Below, piece by piece: positions 17,701 to 26,771 of a stretch of 64,000 bases of DNA. The stretch lies in contig CBDFHG010000005.1 in NCBI GenBank assembly GCA_965247385.1, positions 124,001-188,000 on the forward strand, given 5' to 3'. The DNA comes from Thermohalobaculum sp965247385. GTDB taxonomy: Bacteria > Pseudomonadota > Alphaproteobacteria > Rhodobacterales > Rhodobacteraceae. The position numbers were made by a program, and so were the translations under genes. The notes beneath the pieces are model-generated. The model was not told the origin of the DNA, made no database searches, and saw only the letters and a list, made by a program, of their open reading frames with translations. Every line of letters starts with the position of its first letter. Position 1 is the stretch's first letter.

Positions 17701-19135
17701 GATAAATCGCCTTATTGGCCGCCAGCAGCCCCTCGCTGAGGCCGGTGGCGGATATGGTACGGATGACCTGGGCCACCCCGGTGGGGGAAAGAGCATGCGA
17801 CTGCCCCTTGTAATCGAACCTATGGCGGCTGAGGTGATCCCGAAGCACTTCCTCCAGCAGTACCGCCCGCTCTGAACCACGCAGGGCCAGGCATGCAGCC
17901 GGGGGCAGATAATCCCACCCCATTACCATCAGGATGTGCAGGGCAGGCAGCTTGGCTGTGGCTTCTTCGCGGGTGTCGGGAATGCTCATTATCGACCTTC
18001 TCCAATGCACATGATCCTCACAGGCCAATCGAAGAGCGAAGAATTTTTCAGCACCTTGCGCTCGATGTTCGATCAACTCAGCAAGTTCCACGGATACATC
18101 CGGGAATAGGTGGCTGTTCTGTTTGTCGAACCATCTACCAATGATTTCCATTTTGCCGGGGATCGCATCGATCTTCGCCAGGTGAACAGTCTCTTCCTCG
18201 TGATACGGCGCTGCTAGCCCATCATGGGTGTCCGCGTCTCCCACGATGGCGTAGTTGAACGCTTTGCAATCAGTAGGATTGATGGATATCGAGGTCCCTT
18301 TGATTGGTATCGTCCGTCCGGGTTCGACACCGACCCGGAACACCTTGGGGAGTACGATTTCATAGTAAGCTGGCCGAGACATCGGACGATGGAGCCACAA
18401 GTGGCTCGGCGATATGGTCTCGACATCAACCCAGAATTTCAGGCAGCGATCTCTGTCCTGGGGGGTTTGTCTCGGAACCTCAAGGGCGGTCGCAAAGGCT
18501 GGGTGGTCGGGAGCATTCGTCGGAAGGAAGTGTGCGATTCCACTGTTCGACATGGCGATTTCTTGAAGATGAAGTTCGTGCTGAATTCTGGAGATGCACG
18601 TGAAATACCCGTAGGCGATGTTCTTTAGCTTTCTGGTTCCCTGGATGTTCCAGGGAGAACTCCAGAGTTCCCGGCTGGACCTAATGCCCTTCTCACCTGC
18701 TTCGTTCGTATGGTGGTAAAGAGCTACTTCAAATTTCTGCTCACGCTTCCGCCATTCCTCCTGTCCGGGAGGTAGCGCGGCTCCGGCAACAACCCTGAAC
18801 GCGCATTTGTATATGAAGGAATTATCCGAGCACCTCTTGACCAGTCCACGGCGAAAGAAGGCTATCTCCAGGTCGATACGACCGAGCAACCCCACGGTGA
18901 AGCGACACAGGTCTGCCGAGCCGTTACCGCCGAAGAACGTTATCTGGTTCGGCTGGAAGAACTGTGGCGAGTAGAACTTCTTTTTGAATCCGCTCGCCAT
19001 CAGTACGTCAGGCAGGACAAAGGATCGGTCCTGCATGTGCACCAGGCGGCACTTCAGGTACCCGTGCCTGAAGTCGTCTGACCGGAGAGCATTTGAGTAT
19101 GAGATGATCGGCACTTCGATATCCTCGTCCGTCAT
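14714..19135 (-). CDS. hsdR: Type I restriction subunit HsdR with an in-frame ~382-residue N-terminal extension
   Basis: The open frame is 1473 residues. Residues about 383-1473 (from MSIPDTREE, possible internal ATG 17989 behind GGAGAAGG) are a normal-length HsdR: PD-(D/E)xK nuclease (PDIVCYVNG...VVIEAKRP near 535), Walker A TTGSGKS near 725, DEGH near 833, and helicase motifs after. Residues 1-382 are unrelated to HsdR. At about residue 138 they contain YHHTNEAGEKGI, then WNIQGTRKLKNIAYGYFT, resembling HYD1-type ADP-ribosyltransferase-like toxins. No stop separates the two parts, so either a true fusion or two products by internal initiation is possible. Operon order is hsdM-hsdS-this-peptidase. 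Confidence 0.85.
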   Translation of the reverse strand: MTDEDIEVPIISYSNALRSDDFRHGYLKCRLVHMQDRSFVLPDVLMASGFKKKFYSPQFFQPNQITFFGGNGSADLCRFTVGLLGRIDLEIAFFRRGLVKRCSDNSFIYKCAFRVVAGAALPPGQEEWRKREQKFEVALYHHTNEAGEKGIRSSRELWSSPWNIQGTRKLKNIAYGYFTCISRIQHELHLQEIAMSNSGIAHFLPTNAPDHPAFATALEVPRQTPQDRDRCLKFWVDVETISPSHLWLHRPMSRPAYYEIVLPKVFRVGVEPGRTIPIKGTSISINPTDCKAFNYAIVGDADTHDGLAAPYHEEETVHLAKIDAIPGKMEIIGRWFDKQNSHLFPDVSVELAELIEHRAQGAEKFFALRLACEDHVHWRRSIMSIPDTREEATAKLPALHILMVMGWDYLPPAACLALRGSERAVLLEEVLRDHLSRHRFDYKGQSHALSPTGVAQVIRTISATGLSEGLLAANKAIYQHLTLGVTVTEFIDGHRHSVTVPLIDWTNISANRFQVTEEISVERPAGLGRYRPDIVCYVNGVPLVVIEAKRPVSGDPNKSMVDQGISQHLRNQMGDGIQDLYAYAQLLLSISGTEGRYGTTDTPRKFWPAWREEEITENDVSALKDRRLTETQMQTIFADRTNSREQFEALHSSSVLPTEQDRLLISLLRPDRLLEFIRLFILFDKKVGKIAARYQQAFGVKSILNRVSKRRPDGGREGGVIWHTTGSGKSSLMVFLCKALVQDESLADFRIILVTDRIDLEKQLSATFLTSGAFGSDVATKKDGEKAKAESGRDLAKRIGSGTEQIMFTMLQKFTPATRLPECFNPSDKLIVLVDEGHRSQGGENHERMRKALPNAAYIAFTGTPLLKDDKTRNKFGPILHPYTMQRAVEDGAVTPLVYEERKPVVDINEAAIDAWFDKITTGLSDKQRSDLKKRFATRGQVYGAANRIELIAWDIATHFTENFGKLDLGLKAQLATDSKLSAIRYKQALDATGMVTSAVVISAPDTREGHDDTDETKIPEVQAWWRANVGNNPQAYEVGVIEDFGQDGQPDILIVVDKLLTGFDEPRNAVLYIDKYLKGHSLLQAIARVNRLHDAKQFGFLIDYRGILAELDTSIQDYQDLAAQTQAGYEIDDLLGTYANVATEYKRLPALHDALWAIFAGVENKADREQFRRVLMPRFEEDEAGTSYDVHQKVREDFYDALTGFGMCLKLALSSRSFFEDGSFSEETIRRYKLDLKFFTDIRVQAKRDAQETVDFSEYEDQIRRLVDKQVIGQEIVDPDGVIMVGGLGSDTDPDTWSEEKARTEADLIKTRLRKTIEQDLIDDPYAQKVFSEMLREAIREAEALFDHPVTQYTLFKDLEQQIKDRATPTVPNEFGENHHAQAYYGAFHLIVGDDGVSSIPEDTLVEEAFHIDQTVDEAIRTHSINPQNIEAEIRKALLPRYFTLLGGLDQANALIDQIITIVRAGITRGSR

Positions 19136-19166
19136 GGAATGATGCTCCTAAACCATAATCATTTCG

Positions 19167-20264
19167 TCAAACTTTCACCCGCCGTTTACCCGTCAGCAAC
19201 TGCTGCATCAGGGCTTTCTTCTCGGCGCGGAGTTTTTTGATCTGGCCGGATATGACCTCCTCCTCCGCGTCGGCCAGGGCAATAGCTTCTCCAATCCGGC
19301 ATTGCTCCACAGGCGATGGTATTGAAACCGGTATCCTCCGCAGCGTTTCACGAGATAGGCTCGGCACACCTGATGCTTCGTTGTATCGAGCAAGATGGAT
19401 TGACCGGAGCCAGGCAAATACCCAACGAAGGTCATTACCATTCTTCGTGTGGCAGTGATAAGTGGTATCGATAGCCCAGAAAGGGCCTTGAACCCACTGG
19501 GGTTTGTCGATTGTACCCTTGCGACCGATGATTATTGCGGGACCGTCTGCAATGGCCGATTCACTCCATCCAGTTTTGCCCCCAGTTCCAAGGATTGGAT
19601 AAGACCCGGCCTCAACAATCACGTCCTTGGGCGATTTACCGTAAGTAATTTCCAGAACATCACCAAGATGGCCTGTCTTCCACTCCTGCCCCTCGAACTC
19701 AGGGAACCGGCGTTTACCAGTAAGGAGGGCTTGCATCAGGGCGCGTTTCTGGGCCCGGACGGTGGTAAGTAGCGCCTCGGTCGTCTCAATGGCCCGGTCC
19801 CAGGTCGAGAGGATGTCCGCGATCTTCCGTTGTTCGGGGAGTGGGGGGATGTCCACCGGAACACGCTTGAAGTCATTGAAGTAGAGGCGGAGACGGTCGT
19901 TGGTTATGCCATAGGAGTAGGCCCAAAACCGGTGGATCATCTCCGGTGACTTGAACAGGTACGCTGCAAATACGGGGTCAATGCTCTCTTTCGGCGCGAG
20001 GACGATGTAGGCCGGACTAACCAGTGCTTCCTCGTGGGCAATGCCGGATGCACCCTGCCACATGCGCATCATGTTGTAGGCGATATCACTACGGTGAACC
20101 CTGAGATGCTCCTTCGGTGTGAGGTTGGTGTCGGTCTTACGTTCAAGGCTGCTACGAGGGGCAAGCCCACGATCTAGGGTAACCGACAGCGTTGGTAGGC
20201 CGGGCACACCTCTCTGACGGCGGCTGGTAAAAAAATCCCCAAGACGTTGATCGTGGCCATTCAT
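19167..20264 (-). CDS. hsdS: Type I restriction specificity subunit
   Basis: The start overlaps the hsdM stop (ATGA arrangement). The 365-residue protein has two target recognition domains, each followed by a conserved helical spacer: PLPEQRKIADILSTWDRAIE to RAQKRALMQALLTGKRRF, then SPVEQCRIGEAIALADAEEE to RAEKKALMQQLLTGKRRV. The two spacers are clear repeats of each other, as expected. It sets the bipartite methylation/cleavage sequence. The two recognition domains differ, which fits an asymmetric site. The second domain contains the typical GTGGKTGW and GRKGTI turns. Confidence 0.9.
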   Translation of the reverse strand: MNGHDQRLGDFFTSRRQRGVPGLPTLSVTLDRGLAPRSSLERKTDTNLTPKEHLRVHRSDIAYNMMRMWQGASGIAHEEALVSPAYIVLAPKESIDPVFAAYLFKSPEMIHRFWAYSYGITNDRLRLYFNDFKRVPVDIPPLPEQRKIADILSTWDRAIETTEALLTTVRAQKRALMQALLTGKRRFPEFEGQEWKTGHLGDVLEITYGKSPKDVIVEAGSYPILGTGGKTGWSESAIADGPAIIIGRKGTIDKPQWVQGPFWAIDTTYHCHTKNGNDLRWVFAWLRSIHLARYNEASGVPSLSRETLRRIPVSIPSPVEQCRIGEAIALADAEEEVISGQIKKLRAEKKALMQQLLTGKRRVKV

Positions 20265-21766
20265 GCCAAGTCAAGCTCCCGGAGATACCCCCCCATCCGG
20301 GTTTCCAGGTCGGCCAGTTCCGCCTTCAACCGGGTTCGTTCTTCACGAACGGCCATCAGATCGATTTCTTCTTCCTCCTCGAAAGTGTCCACGTAGCGGG
20401 GGATGTTCAGGTTGAAATCGTTCTCCCGGATGTCCGCCGCCGTGCCACGGAAGGCGTATTTCTCCACCGTCTCCCGTGCCTGGTAGGTGTCGATGATCTT
20501 TGCCAGATGCGCCTCGGTCAGGGCGTTCTGGTTGGTCCCGGCCTCGAACTCCCGGCCGGCATCGATGAAGAGCACGCTGTCGTCCGTCTTGCGCTTCCGG
20601 AACACCAGTATCGCCGCCGGGATGCCGGTGCCGAAGAACATTTTTTCGGGCAGGCCGATTACCGCATCGAGGAGGTTTTCCTCGATCAGCTTCTGCCGGA
20701 TTTTCCCCTCGGATGAACCACGGAACAACACCCCGTGGGGGACGACCACACCCATACGGCCCGTGCCGGGTTTCAGGGTCTCGATCATGTGGAGGATGAA
20801 GGCATAATCACCCTTGGTCTTGGGTGGAATACCCCGGCGGAAACGGGAGAAACGGTCAGTCTCCGCCGCCCCTGTCCCCCATTTGTCCAAGCTGAAGGGA
20901 GGATTGGCCACGACCACATCAAAATGGCGGAGGGTGTCGTCGGAGGTGCGGAGCTTGGGGTTGCGGATCGTGTCCCCCCATTCGATCTGGTGGTTCTCCT
21001 CGCCATGCAGGAACAGGTTCATCTTGGCCAGGGCCCAGGTGGAGCCGATGGCCTCCTGCCCGAACAGGGCATATCGGCGGGTGCCAGTATTTTCCCGGAT
21101 CAGACGCCCACATTTCATCAGCAGCGAGGCCGATCCGCAGGTGGGATCACATATCTCATCCCCCTCCTGGGGGTCTACCAACCGGGCGATGAGTTCCGAT
21201 ACCGCAGCAGGGGTGTAGAACTCCCCGGCTTTCTTGCCCGCCGATGCCGCAAATCGCGATATCAGGTATTCATATGCACCACCAATGATATCCAGGTTCC
21301 CCACCCGGGATGGACGGAGGTCCAGGGAGGGTTTGGCAAAATCCTCCAGGATATGCCGGAGGATATCGTTCTTCTGCTCCTCATCGCCCAGCTTGTTCGA
21401 GTTGAACGAGATGTCCTGGAACACGTCCCGCAACTTGGCGATGTTGGCTTCCTCGATGGCATGCAGGGCCTTGTCGATCCGTTCACCATTGCCGGGTTGA
21501 TGCCGCCGTTCATGGAGCCAATCAAAACTGGCGTGGGCCGGGAGGACGAATGCTTCGTTCTTCATTAGCTCATCCACAAGTTCCGGATGCCCGGGGTGCT
21601 CGGCTTCGTAGCGTGTGCGATGGTCGTTCCACACGTCACTGATGTATTTCAGGAAGAGCATCGTCAAAACAAAATCTTTGTAAATTGAAGGATCGACCAC
21701 CCCCCGGAAGGTGTCACATGCGGCCCATGCGGCCTTGTTGATCTGATCTTGGGATATCCTGCTCAT
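20261..21766 (-). CDS. hsdM: Type I restriction-modification methyltransferase
   Basis: The start MSRISQDQIN at 21766 fits the family better than the open frame's first codon. The 501-residue protein has the HsdM N-terminal helical domain, the SAM-binding region GEFYTPAAVSELIA and DPTCGSASLL, and the N6-adenine motif NPPF (ANPPFSLDKWG). A C-terminal coiled coil (REERTRLKAELADLE) would contact HsdS. It is the first gene of the hsd operon; an IS lies 157 nt upstream, so the promoter sits in or near that gap. Confidence 0.93.
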   Translation of the reverse strand: MSRISQDQINKAAWAACDTFRGVVDPSIYKDFVLTMLFLKYISDVWNDHRTRYEAEHPGHPELVDELMKNEAFVLPAHASFDWLHERRHQPGNGERIDKALHAIEEANIAKLRDVFQDISFNSNKLGDEEQKNDILRHILEDFAKPSLDLRPSRVGNLDIIGGAYEYLISRFAASAGKKAGEFYTPAAVSELIARLVDPQEGDEICDPTCGSASLLMKCGRLIRENTGTRRYALFGQEAIGSTWALAKMNLFLHGEENHQIEWGDTIRNPKLRTSDDTLRHFDVVVANPPFSLDKWGTGAAETDRFSRFRRGIPPKTKGDYAFILHMIETLKPGTGRMGVVVPHGVLFRGSSEGKIRQKLIEENLLDAVIGLPEKMFFGTGIPAAILVFRKRKTDDSVLFIDAGREFEAGTNQNALTEAHLAKIIDTYQARETVEKYAFRGTAADIRENDFNLNIPRYVDTFEEEEEIDLMAVREERTRLKAELADLETRMGGYLRELDLA

Positions 21767-21923
21767 CAATGCCCCACGGTATTGTCTACCCCGTGCGAGA
21801 ATCCCGGATGTGGGGTGGAAAAGCAAGCGTTCCTATCAGTCTGGCCAACTTGCACCCACGGAGCCCGCTCACTTTATTTTTCGCACAGCTTGCGGTTGTC
21901 GAGAAGCTGACGTGGGCGCTTAG

Positions 21924-23403
21924 CAGCCCGTTGAAAAAGGCACCATTGACCGGGTTTCACCCCACTCACCCCACGACGAAACATAACGCAGCGCCGGCGG
22001 GTTCGCCATCCTCCGAGACGATGAGGACGATCCGAGCGACCAGAACGGCTCCAGAGGGCGCAACAAGCACGAAAACACCGCCATATCCGCCCGCCACGGC
22101 CTGGCGCGGGGTGCCGGCGCCGATGAGTTGGCGCATCAGCAACGAGAGGTTGTGGCCGGCGACGTGAAGCAGGTATCGCTTGTGCACGTTCTCGCGCCGG
22201 CGCAGCCAGGTCCGGCGCAGGCCGCCGCGATCGAGGCTGTGGGCAAAGCAGCGCTCGACGATCCCGGCGCGCAGCTTGAAGGCCTCGCGGGCGAGCCCGG
22301 ACTTGAGCCGCACGCGGTTGCTGGTGACCGCCCGGCGCGCCGCCTGGTCACCGCGCCAGCGCGAAAAGCCCTTCTGCCTGGGCTCGGCGATCCGGGTCTT
22401 CCAGGGACTGTCGTCCAGGGCCTTCAAGACCGCCCGTGCGTGATAGCCCTTGTCGGCGACGCATTCGGCCGGGCCCTCTGGCGTCGGCGCCGCAGCCACC
22501 GCCTCGAGGTTTGCCTCGGCCGCCGCCAGGGTCTTGAAAAGCGTCGTGGTGTCGCCCTCATCGGCTGGGTGCAACTCGACCGCCACCACCGCGCCGGTGT
22601 CCAGATCCACCGCGGGCCCGGGCTTGTCGGCCAGATGGGTCGCGGCGTCCTTCATCCTGGCGACCCTGGCCTCGGGGTCGCTCCTGGAAACCCGATCCTG
22701 GTTCGAGAGCTTCTTGCCCTTGCGCTTGCGGTCCAGACGCGCCAGGTCCTCGGCCGTGGGCGTCTCGATGCCGCTCTCCCGGGCCAGATGCTCCAGCATC
22801 TCCCGGTAGCCCTCACCCGTGTCGCGCCGCACGATGTTGCGCAGCGCCGCGTTGGCCTCCATGGTCGAGGCATCCACCCCGATGCGGTCGCCCTTCACCA
22901 GACCCGCCTCGGCGATCAGCGCCAGAACCCAGTCGAAGACCATCGCGTGCACCTCGTGGGGCAGGCGCGTGCGGGTCTTCGACAGCCAGGAATGGTCCGG
23001 CACACGATCCCGGCTCTCCAGCCGCAGAAACTCCCGCAGCGACAGCGAATCCGAGCCGCGCCATTCCAGCCCGCGCCCAGAGTCGATGCCTTCGAAGTAG
23101 CCCACCAGATGCCTGCGGAAATAGCGCCCCGGCGGCACCGAAGGCGCTCCCGTCCTGGCCGCGTAACAGCACCGGCAGGCCGCCTCGGCGAAGCCGTCGA
23201 AGTCGCCCTCGATCAGGACCGACTGAAGACGGTCGTAAAACACATGACCCGGCGAGCGCGGCATCTCCGCCCAGCCCACCATCAAGTCACCCTGACGATC
23301 CTTCCGCAGTCCCATCGCCATCGGCGAACCCCCCGGTCAAATCAGAATATCAAAGAATCAGACCAGGCCGCTCGCGTCCAGTGCCGACTTCGTCAACGGG
23401 CTG
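21924..23403 (-). mobile_element. Insertion sequence with DDE transposase (IS1182/IS4-like)
   Basis: The ends cagcccgttga (21924) and tcaacgggctg (to 23403) are inverted, with imperfect matches further inside. Outside bases TTA/TAA could be part of the ends or of a short target site. A 230-bp piece of the same right end occurs at 38384-38616, so the element has moved within this genome. Confidence 0.75.
21966..23321 (-). CDS. DDE transposase of the IS1182/IS4-like element
   Basis: The protein is 451 residues. It has a DUF772-like N-terminal region (GRYFRRHLVGYFEG) and catalytic aspartates in GDRIGVDASTMEANAALR and the ECVADKGYHA block. The last catalytic Glu is likely in the AGIVERCFAHSLDRGG block. 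The frame is intact, so it may be active. The C-terminal tail after about residue 420 is hydrophobic and unlike the family; it reads towards the IS end. The family name within the IS4/IS5/IS1182 superfamily is uncertain. Confidence 0.75.
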   Translation of the reverse strand: MAMGLRKDRQGDLMVGWAEMPRSPGHVFYDRLQSVLIEGDFDGFAEAACRCCYAARTGAPSVPPGRYFRRHLVGYFEGIDSGRGLEWRGSDSLSLREFLRLESRDRVPDHSWLSKTRTRLPHEVHAMVFDWVLALIAEAGLVKGDRIGVDASTMEANAALRNIVRRDTGEGYREMLEHLARESGIETPTAEDLARLDRKRKGKKLSNQDRVSRSDPEARVARMKDAATHLADKPGPAVDLDTGAVVAVELHPADEGDTTTLFKTLAAAEANLEAVAAAPTPEGPAECVADKGYHARAVLKALDDSPWKTRIAEPRQKGFSRWRGDQAARRAVTSNRVRLKSGLAREAFKLRAGIVERCFAHSLDRGGLRRTWLRRRENVHKRYLLHVAGHNLSLLMRQLIGAGTPRQAVAGGYGGVFVLVAPSGAVLVARIVLIVSEDGEPAGAALCFVVG

Positions 23404-23488
23404 ATAAGTGACCTGACCTCGCTCCGAACTTTCGTCACGGAGTTTGCAGGGCATATCGCGAGCGTGGCAGCAAGGTAGGAGAATTGTC

Positions 23489-24082
23489 ATGGCCCGTCGA
23501 ATTTCGCCTTCACAGATGCGAAGCAAGCTGCGCCAGGTTCAGTCGAAAATCCGACAAACTCAGACAAAGCATAAGCAAGCCATAAATAAACTGAACCAGG
23601 GGATTCGTACCTATAACTCGAAGGTACGCGCTCATAATGCCCGAGTGCGGGCCAACCGTGAACGGTTGAAAAGGGAATTGCAGAAGCTTGCTCGTACAGC
23701 ATCAAAGCCGCAGTACGTGACCTTCCGAACCTCGGTCGAAACTGTGCAACGGTCGTACACTGCGCTCGAAAGCCGCGCAGATGCGGACGTGTACGGCGAG
23801 CGGTTTGACCGCTTCCTCGACCTATCAGAACGCGAAGCCGCCAACTCGGTTAGCGTAATGAACGCGCTCGAGGGAGAAACGCCGGAAAACGAGACTAACG
23901 ATGAGCCACCCGCTTCGGAAATTGACCATATCCTTGATGCAATTTCGCAAGACGTTCACGACCGCTGGCACGGGGCGCTTTACTCTTTGAGCCCCAAAAA
24001 CCCCGATGCTGCTCGACATTTCTGCACGAGTGCCCGCGAGCTTCTGACAAAAATTCTATGTGAAGGCCGAGCCCCGGCTTGA
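23489..24082 (+). CDS. Coiled-coil protein, probable truncated defence-associated gene
   Basis: ATG 23489 follows GGAG. The 197-residue product starts with a highly basic coiled coil (about residues 5-75, many Lys/Arg/Gln) and continues to EIDHILDAISQDVHDRWHGA and LYSLSPKNPDAARHFCTSAR. That last block reminds me of nuclease proteins predicted to accompany pPIWI systems, which continue well past this point; here the frame ends just after, at a junction with an ArdC fragment. It is therefore probably 3'-truncated. The functional link is low confidence. Confidence 0.5.
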   Translation: MARRISPSQMRSKLRQVQSKIRQTQTKHKQAINKLNQGIRTYNSKVRAHNARVRANRERLKRELQKLARTASKPQYVTFRTSVETVQRSYTALESRADADVYGERFDRFLDLSEREAANSVSVMNALEGETPENETNDEPPASEIDHILDAISQDVHDRWHGALYSLSPKNPDAARHFCTSARELLTKILCEGRAPA

Positions 24083-24180
24083 CCCCGTGCAGCGCATCGA
24101 CCGCGCCGAAGCTTTCTTTGCCGCGACCGGAGTCGACATCCGGCATGGTGGCAATCAGGCATATTACAGCGTCACGCACG
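24063..24180 (+). pseudogene. ArdC antirestriction protein fragment
   Basis: One frame reads RIDRAEAFFAATGVDIRHGG followed by NQAYYS. This is the conserved block upstream of the metallopeptidase site in ArdC-type (DUF1738) plasmid antirestriction proteins. Both flanks are missing. It overlaps the 3' end of the preceding gene and marks a recombination junction. From 24181 to 24366 I see no recognisable gene. Confidence 0.65.
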
Positions 24181-24366
24181 ACCTGCTTCGCCGGGACAGG
24201 TGGCCCCGGCACGACATGGCAAGAACGGCCGTTGGGCGAGAAAATCCTCCTTGGGATCGGCTTTGCCGGTTTCTGCGCCATTGCTTTGGCAGCCGGAGGG
24301 TTTTGCGCCTTCTGACAGTTTGTTTATGGGGGACGGGATGGTGCGGGGTGGTAGTTATACAAACTC

Positions 24367-25047
<681 letters not shown>

Positions 25048-25048
25048 C

Positions 25049-25792
25049 TCAGTCCTCCACACCCAGATAAACCTCACGCACCACCGCACTGGTGCGCACA
25101 ACGTCCGGCGGGCCGGAGAAAATCACCCGGCCCTCGGCCAACACGCTGATCCGGTCGGCCAGGGCGAAAACCGCGTCCATGTCATGCTCGATCAGCAGCA
25201 TCGGCACGGTCTCGCGCATCGCCCCCAGCACCTTGGTCAGTGCCGGGGTGCCACCGGCGCCCATCCCCGCCATCGGCTCGTCCAGCAGCAGCACACGCGG
25301 TTCCAGCGCGAAGGCCATCGCCAGTTCCAACTGCCGCCGCTCACCATGGCTCAAGGCCGATGCAGTTACATTGGCGCGATCCTCCAATCCGAACCGCGCC
25401 AGCACCGCATGCGCCGGGTCCAGCAACCGCCGGTCGCGCATCACTGGCGTCAGAAAGCCGAGGCCCAGCCGCCCCTGCACCGCCAGCATGATGTTGCGCA
25501 ACGCCGAGAACTCCAGCGCCAGCGACGAGACCTGAAAGGTCCGCCCCAAACCCAGCCGCGCCCGCCCGGCAACAGACATGCCGGAGATTTCCCGCCCGCC
25601 CAGAAAGATTTCACCCTCATCCTGCGCCAACTGCCCGGCGATCTGCGCCACCAGGGTCGATTTGCCCGCCCCGTTCGGCCCGATCAGCGCGTGGATCTCG
25701 CCCGGCTCCAGCGTCAGCGACACCCCGTCGGTCGCCTTCAGTGCACCGAAGTTTTTTTGCAACCCCCGAACCTCAAGCACTGGCTCACCCAT
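25049..25792 (-). CDS. livG: ABC transporter ATP-binding protein LivG
   Basis: This 247-residue ATPase has Walker A GPNGAGKST, GRTFQVSSLALEFSALRNIM (LivG-type region), signature LSHGERRQLELA, Walker B VLLLDEPMAGM and switch IEHDM. It pairs with LivF on the cytoplasmic side of the importer. Its start overlaps the livM stop by 8 bp, and livF begins one base after its stop, so the operon is tightly coupled. Confidence 0.92.
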   Translation of the reverse strand: MGEPVLEVRGLQKNFGALKATDGVSLTLEPGEIHALIGPNGAGKSTLVAQIAGQLAQDEGEIFLGGREISGMSVAGRARLGLGRTFQVSSLALEFSALRNIMLAVQGRLGLGFLTPVMRDRRLLDPAHAVLARFGLEDRANVTASALSHGERRQLELAMAFALEPRVLLLDEPMAGMGAGGTPALTKVLGAMRETVPMLLIEHDMDAVFALADRISVLAEGRVIFSGPPDVVRTSAVVREVYLGVED

Positions 25793-26771
25793 GGTGCGCC
25801 TCCCCGGCCACCATGCCGATCAGCCCACCGCGGGCGAACAGCACCACACCCAGCAGGATCAGACCCAACAGCAACTGCCAATGCTCGGTCAGCCCGCCCA
25901 GGACATGCTCCAGCAACACATACAGCGCCGCCCCCGCAACCGGCCCGAACAGCCGCCCGACACCACCGAGGATGACGAAGACCATGATCGCACCGGAGGT
26001 GTGCCAACCCAGCATCGAGGGGCTGACGAACCCGTTCAGGTCGGCGAACAGCGCCCCCGCCAGCCCGGCGATCATGGCAGAGATCACGAAGGCGGTCAGC
26101 TTTACCGGAAACGGCTCGATCCCCACGGTCGCCAGCCGTTCCGGGTTCATCCGCGCGCACATCAGCGCCGCCCCGAACCGCGTCCCCATGATCCGCCAGT
26201 TCGCTGCCAGCGCCAGCATCAGGCAGCCATAGCAGATCAGGAAGAAGCTGAGCGGGTCGTAGGTATCGATGCCGGGGAAACCGTTCCTCACAGTGATCGA
26301 CAACCCATCCTCGCCGCCATAGGCGGGCCAGGAGATGGCAAAATAGTAGATCATCTGGGCAAACGCCAGGGTGATCATGATGAAATAGACGCCGGAGGTG
26401 CGCAGGCTGATCGCCCCGATCGCCGCCGCCACCGCCCCGGTCACCGCCATTGCCGCCAGCCAGATCGGCGGCATGATGTCGGTGCCCATGATTTCCACCG
26501 GCCACGAGATCACCGCCGCGCCATTGAACGCGCCTTGCGCCGCGATACCCGCCACATAGCCGCCAATGCCGAAAAACGCCGCATGGCCGAAGCTGACCAT
26601 GCCGCCATAGCCCAGCGCCAGGTTCAGACCCACCCCGGCCAGCGCCAGGATCGCCACCCGGCTGGCCAGATTGGCGTAGTAGGGCTCGCCGACGCCCAGC
26701 GCCGCCAGCGGTGCTGCCAGCAGCAGGACCGCCAGCACCGCGTTCAGAATTGATTCGCGCAACTCAGCCAT
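25785..26771 (-). CDS. livM: Branched-chain amino acid-type ABC permease LivM
   Basis: This 328-residue protein is strongly hydrophobic with about 9-10 membrane segments and the family block NLALGYGGMVSFGHAAFFG near residues 50-70. EAA-like contact residues lie in TRFGAALMCARMNPERLATV. It forms the channel with LivH. It overlaps livH by 8 bp and livG by 8 bp. Confidence 0.92.
   Translation of the reverse strand: MAELRESILNAVLAVLLLAAPLAALGVGEPYYANLASRVAILALAGVGLNLALGYGGMVSFGHAAFFGIGGYVAGIAAQGAFNGAAVISWPVEIMGTDIMPPIWLAAMAVTGAVAAAIGAISLRTSGVYFIMITLAFAQMIYYFAISWPAYGGEDGLSITVRNGFPGIDTYDPLSFFLICYGCLMLALAANWRIMGTRFGAALMCARMNPERLATVGIEPFPVKLTAFVISAMIAGLAGALFADLNGFVSPSMLGWHTSGAIMVFVILGGVGRLFGPVAGAALYVLLEHVLGGLTEHWQLLLGLILLGVVLFARGGLIGMVAGEAHHG

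Noticed and set aside
22128..23411. 427-residue plus-strand frame opposite the IS1182/IS4-like transposase
   Set aside because: It is a His/Arg/Gly-rich shadow; the minus-strand frame has DDE transposase blocks and matching IS ends.
25578..26753. Arg/Gln/His-rich plus-strand frame opposite livM
   Set aside because: Composition is typical of a reverse-frame shadow of a hydrophobic membrane protein gene; livM is well supported.
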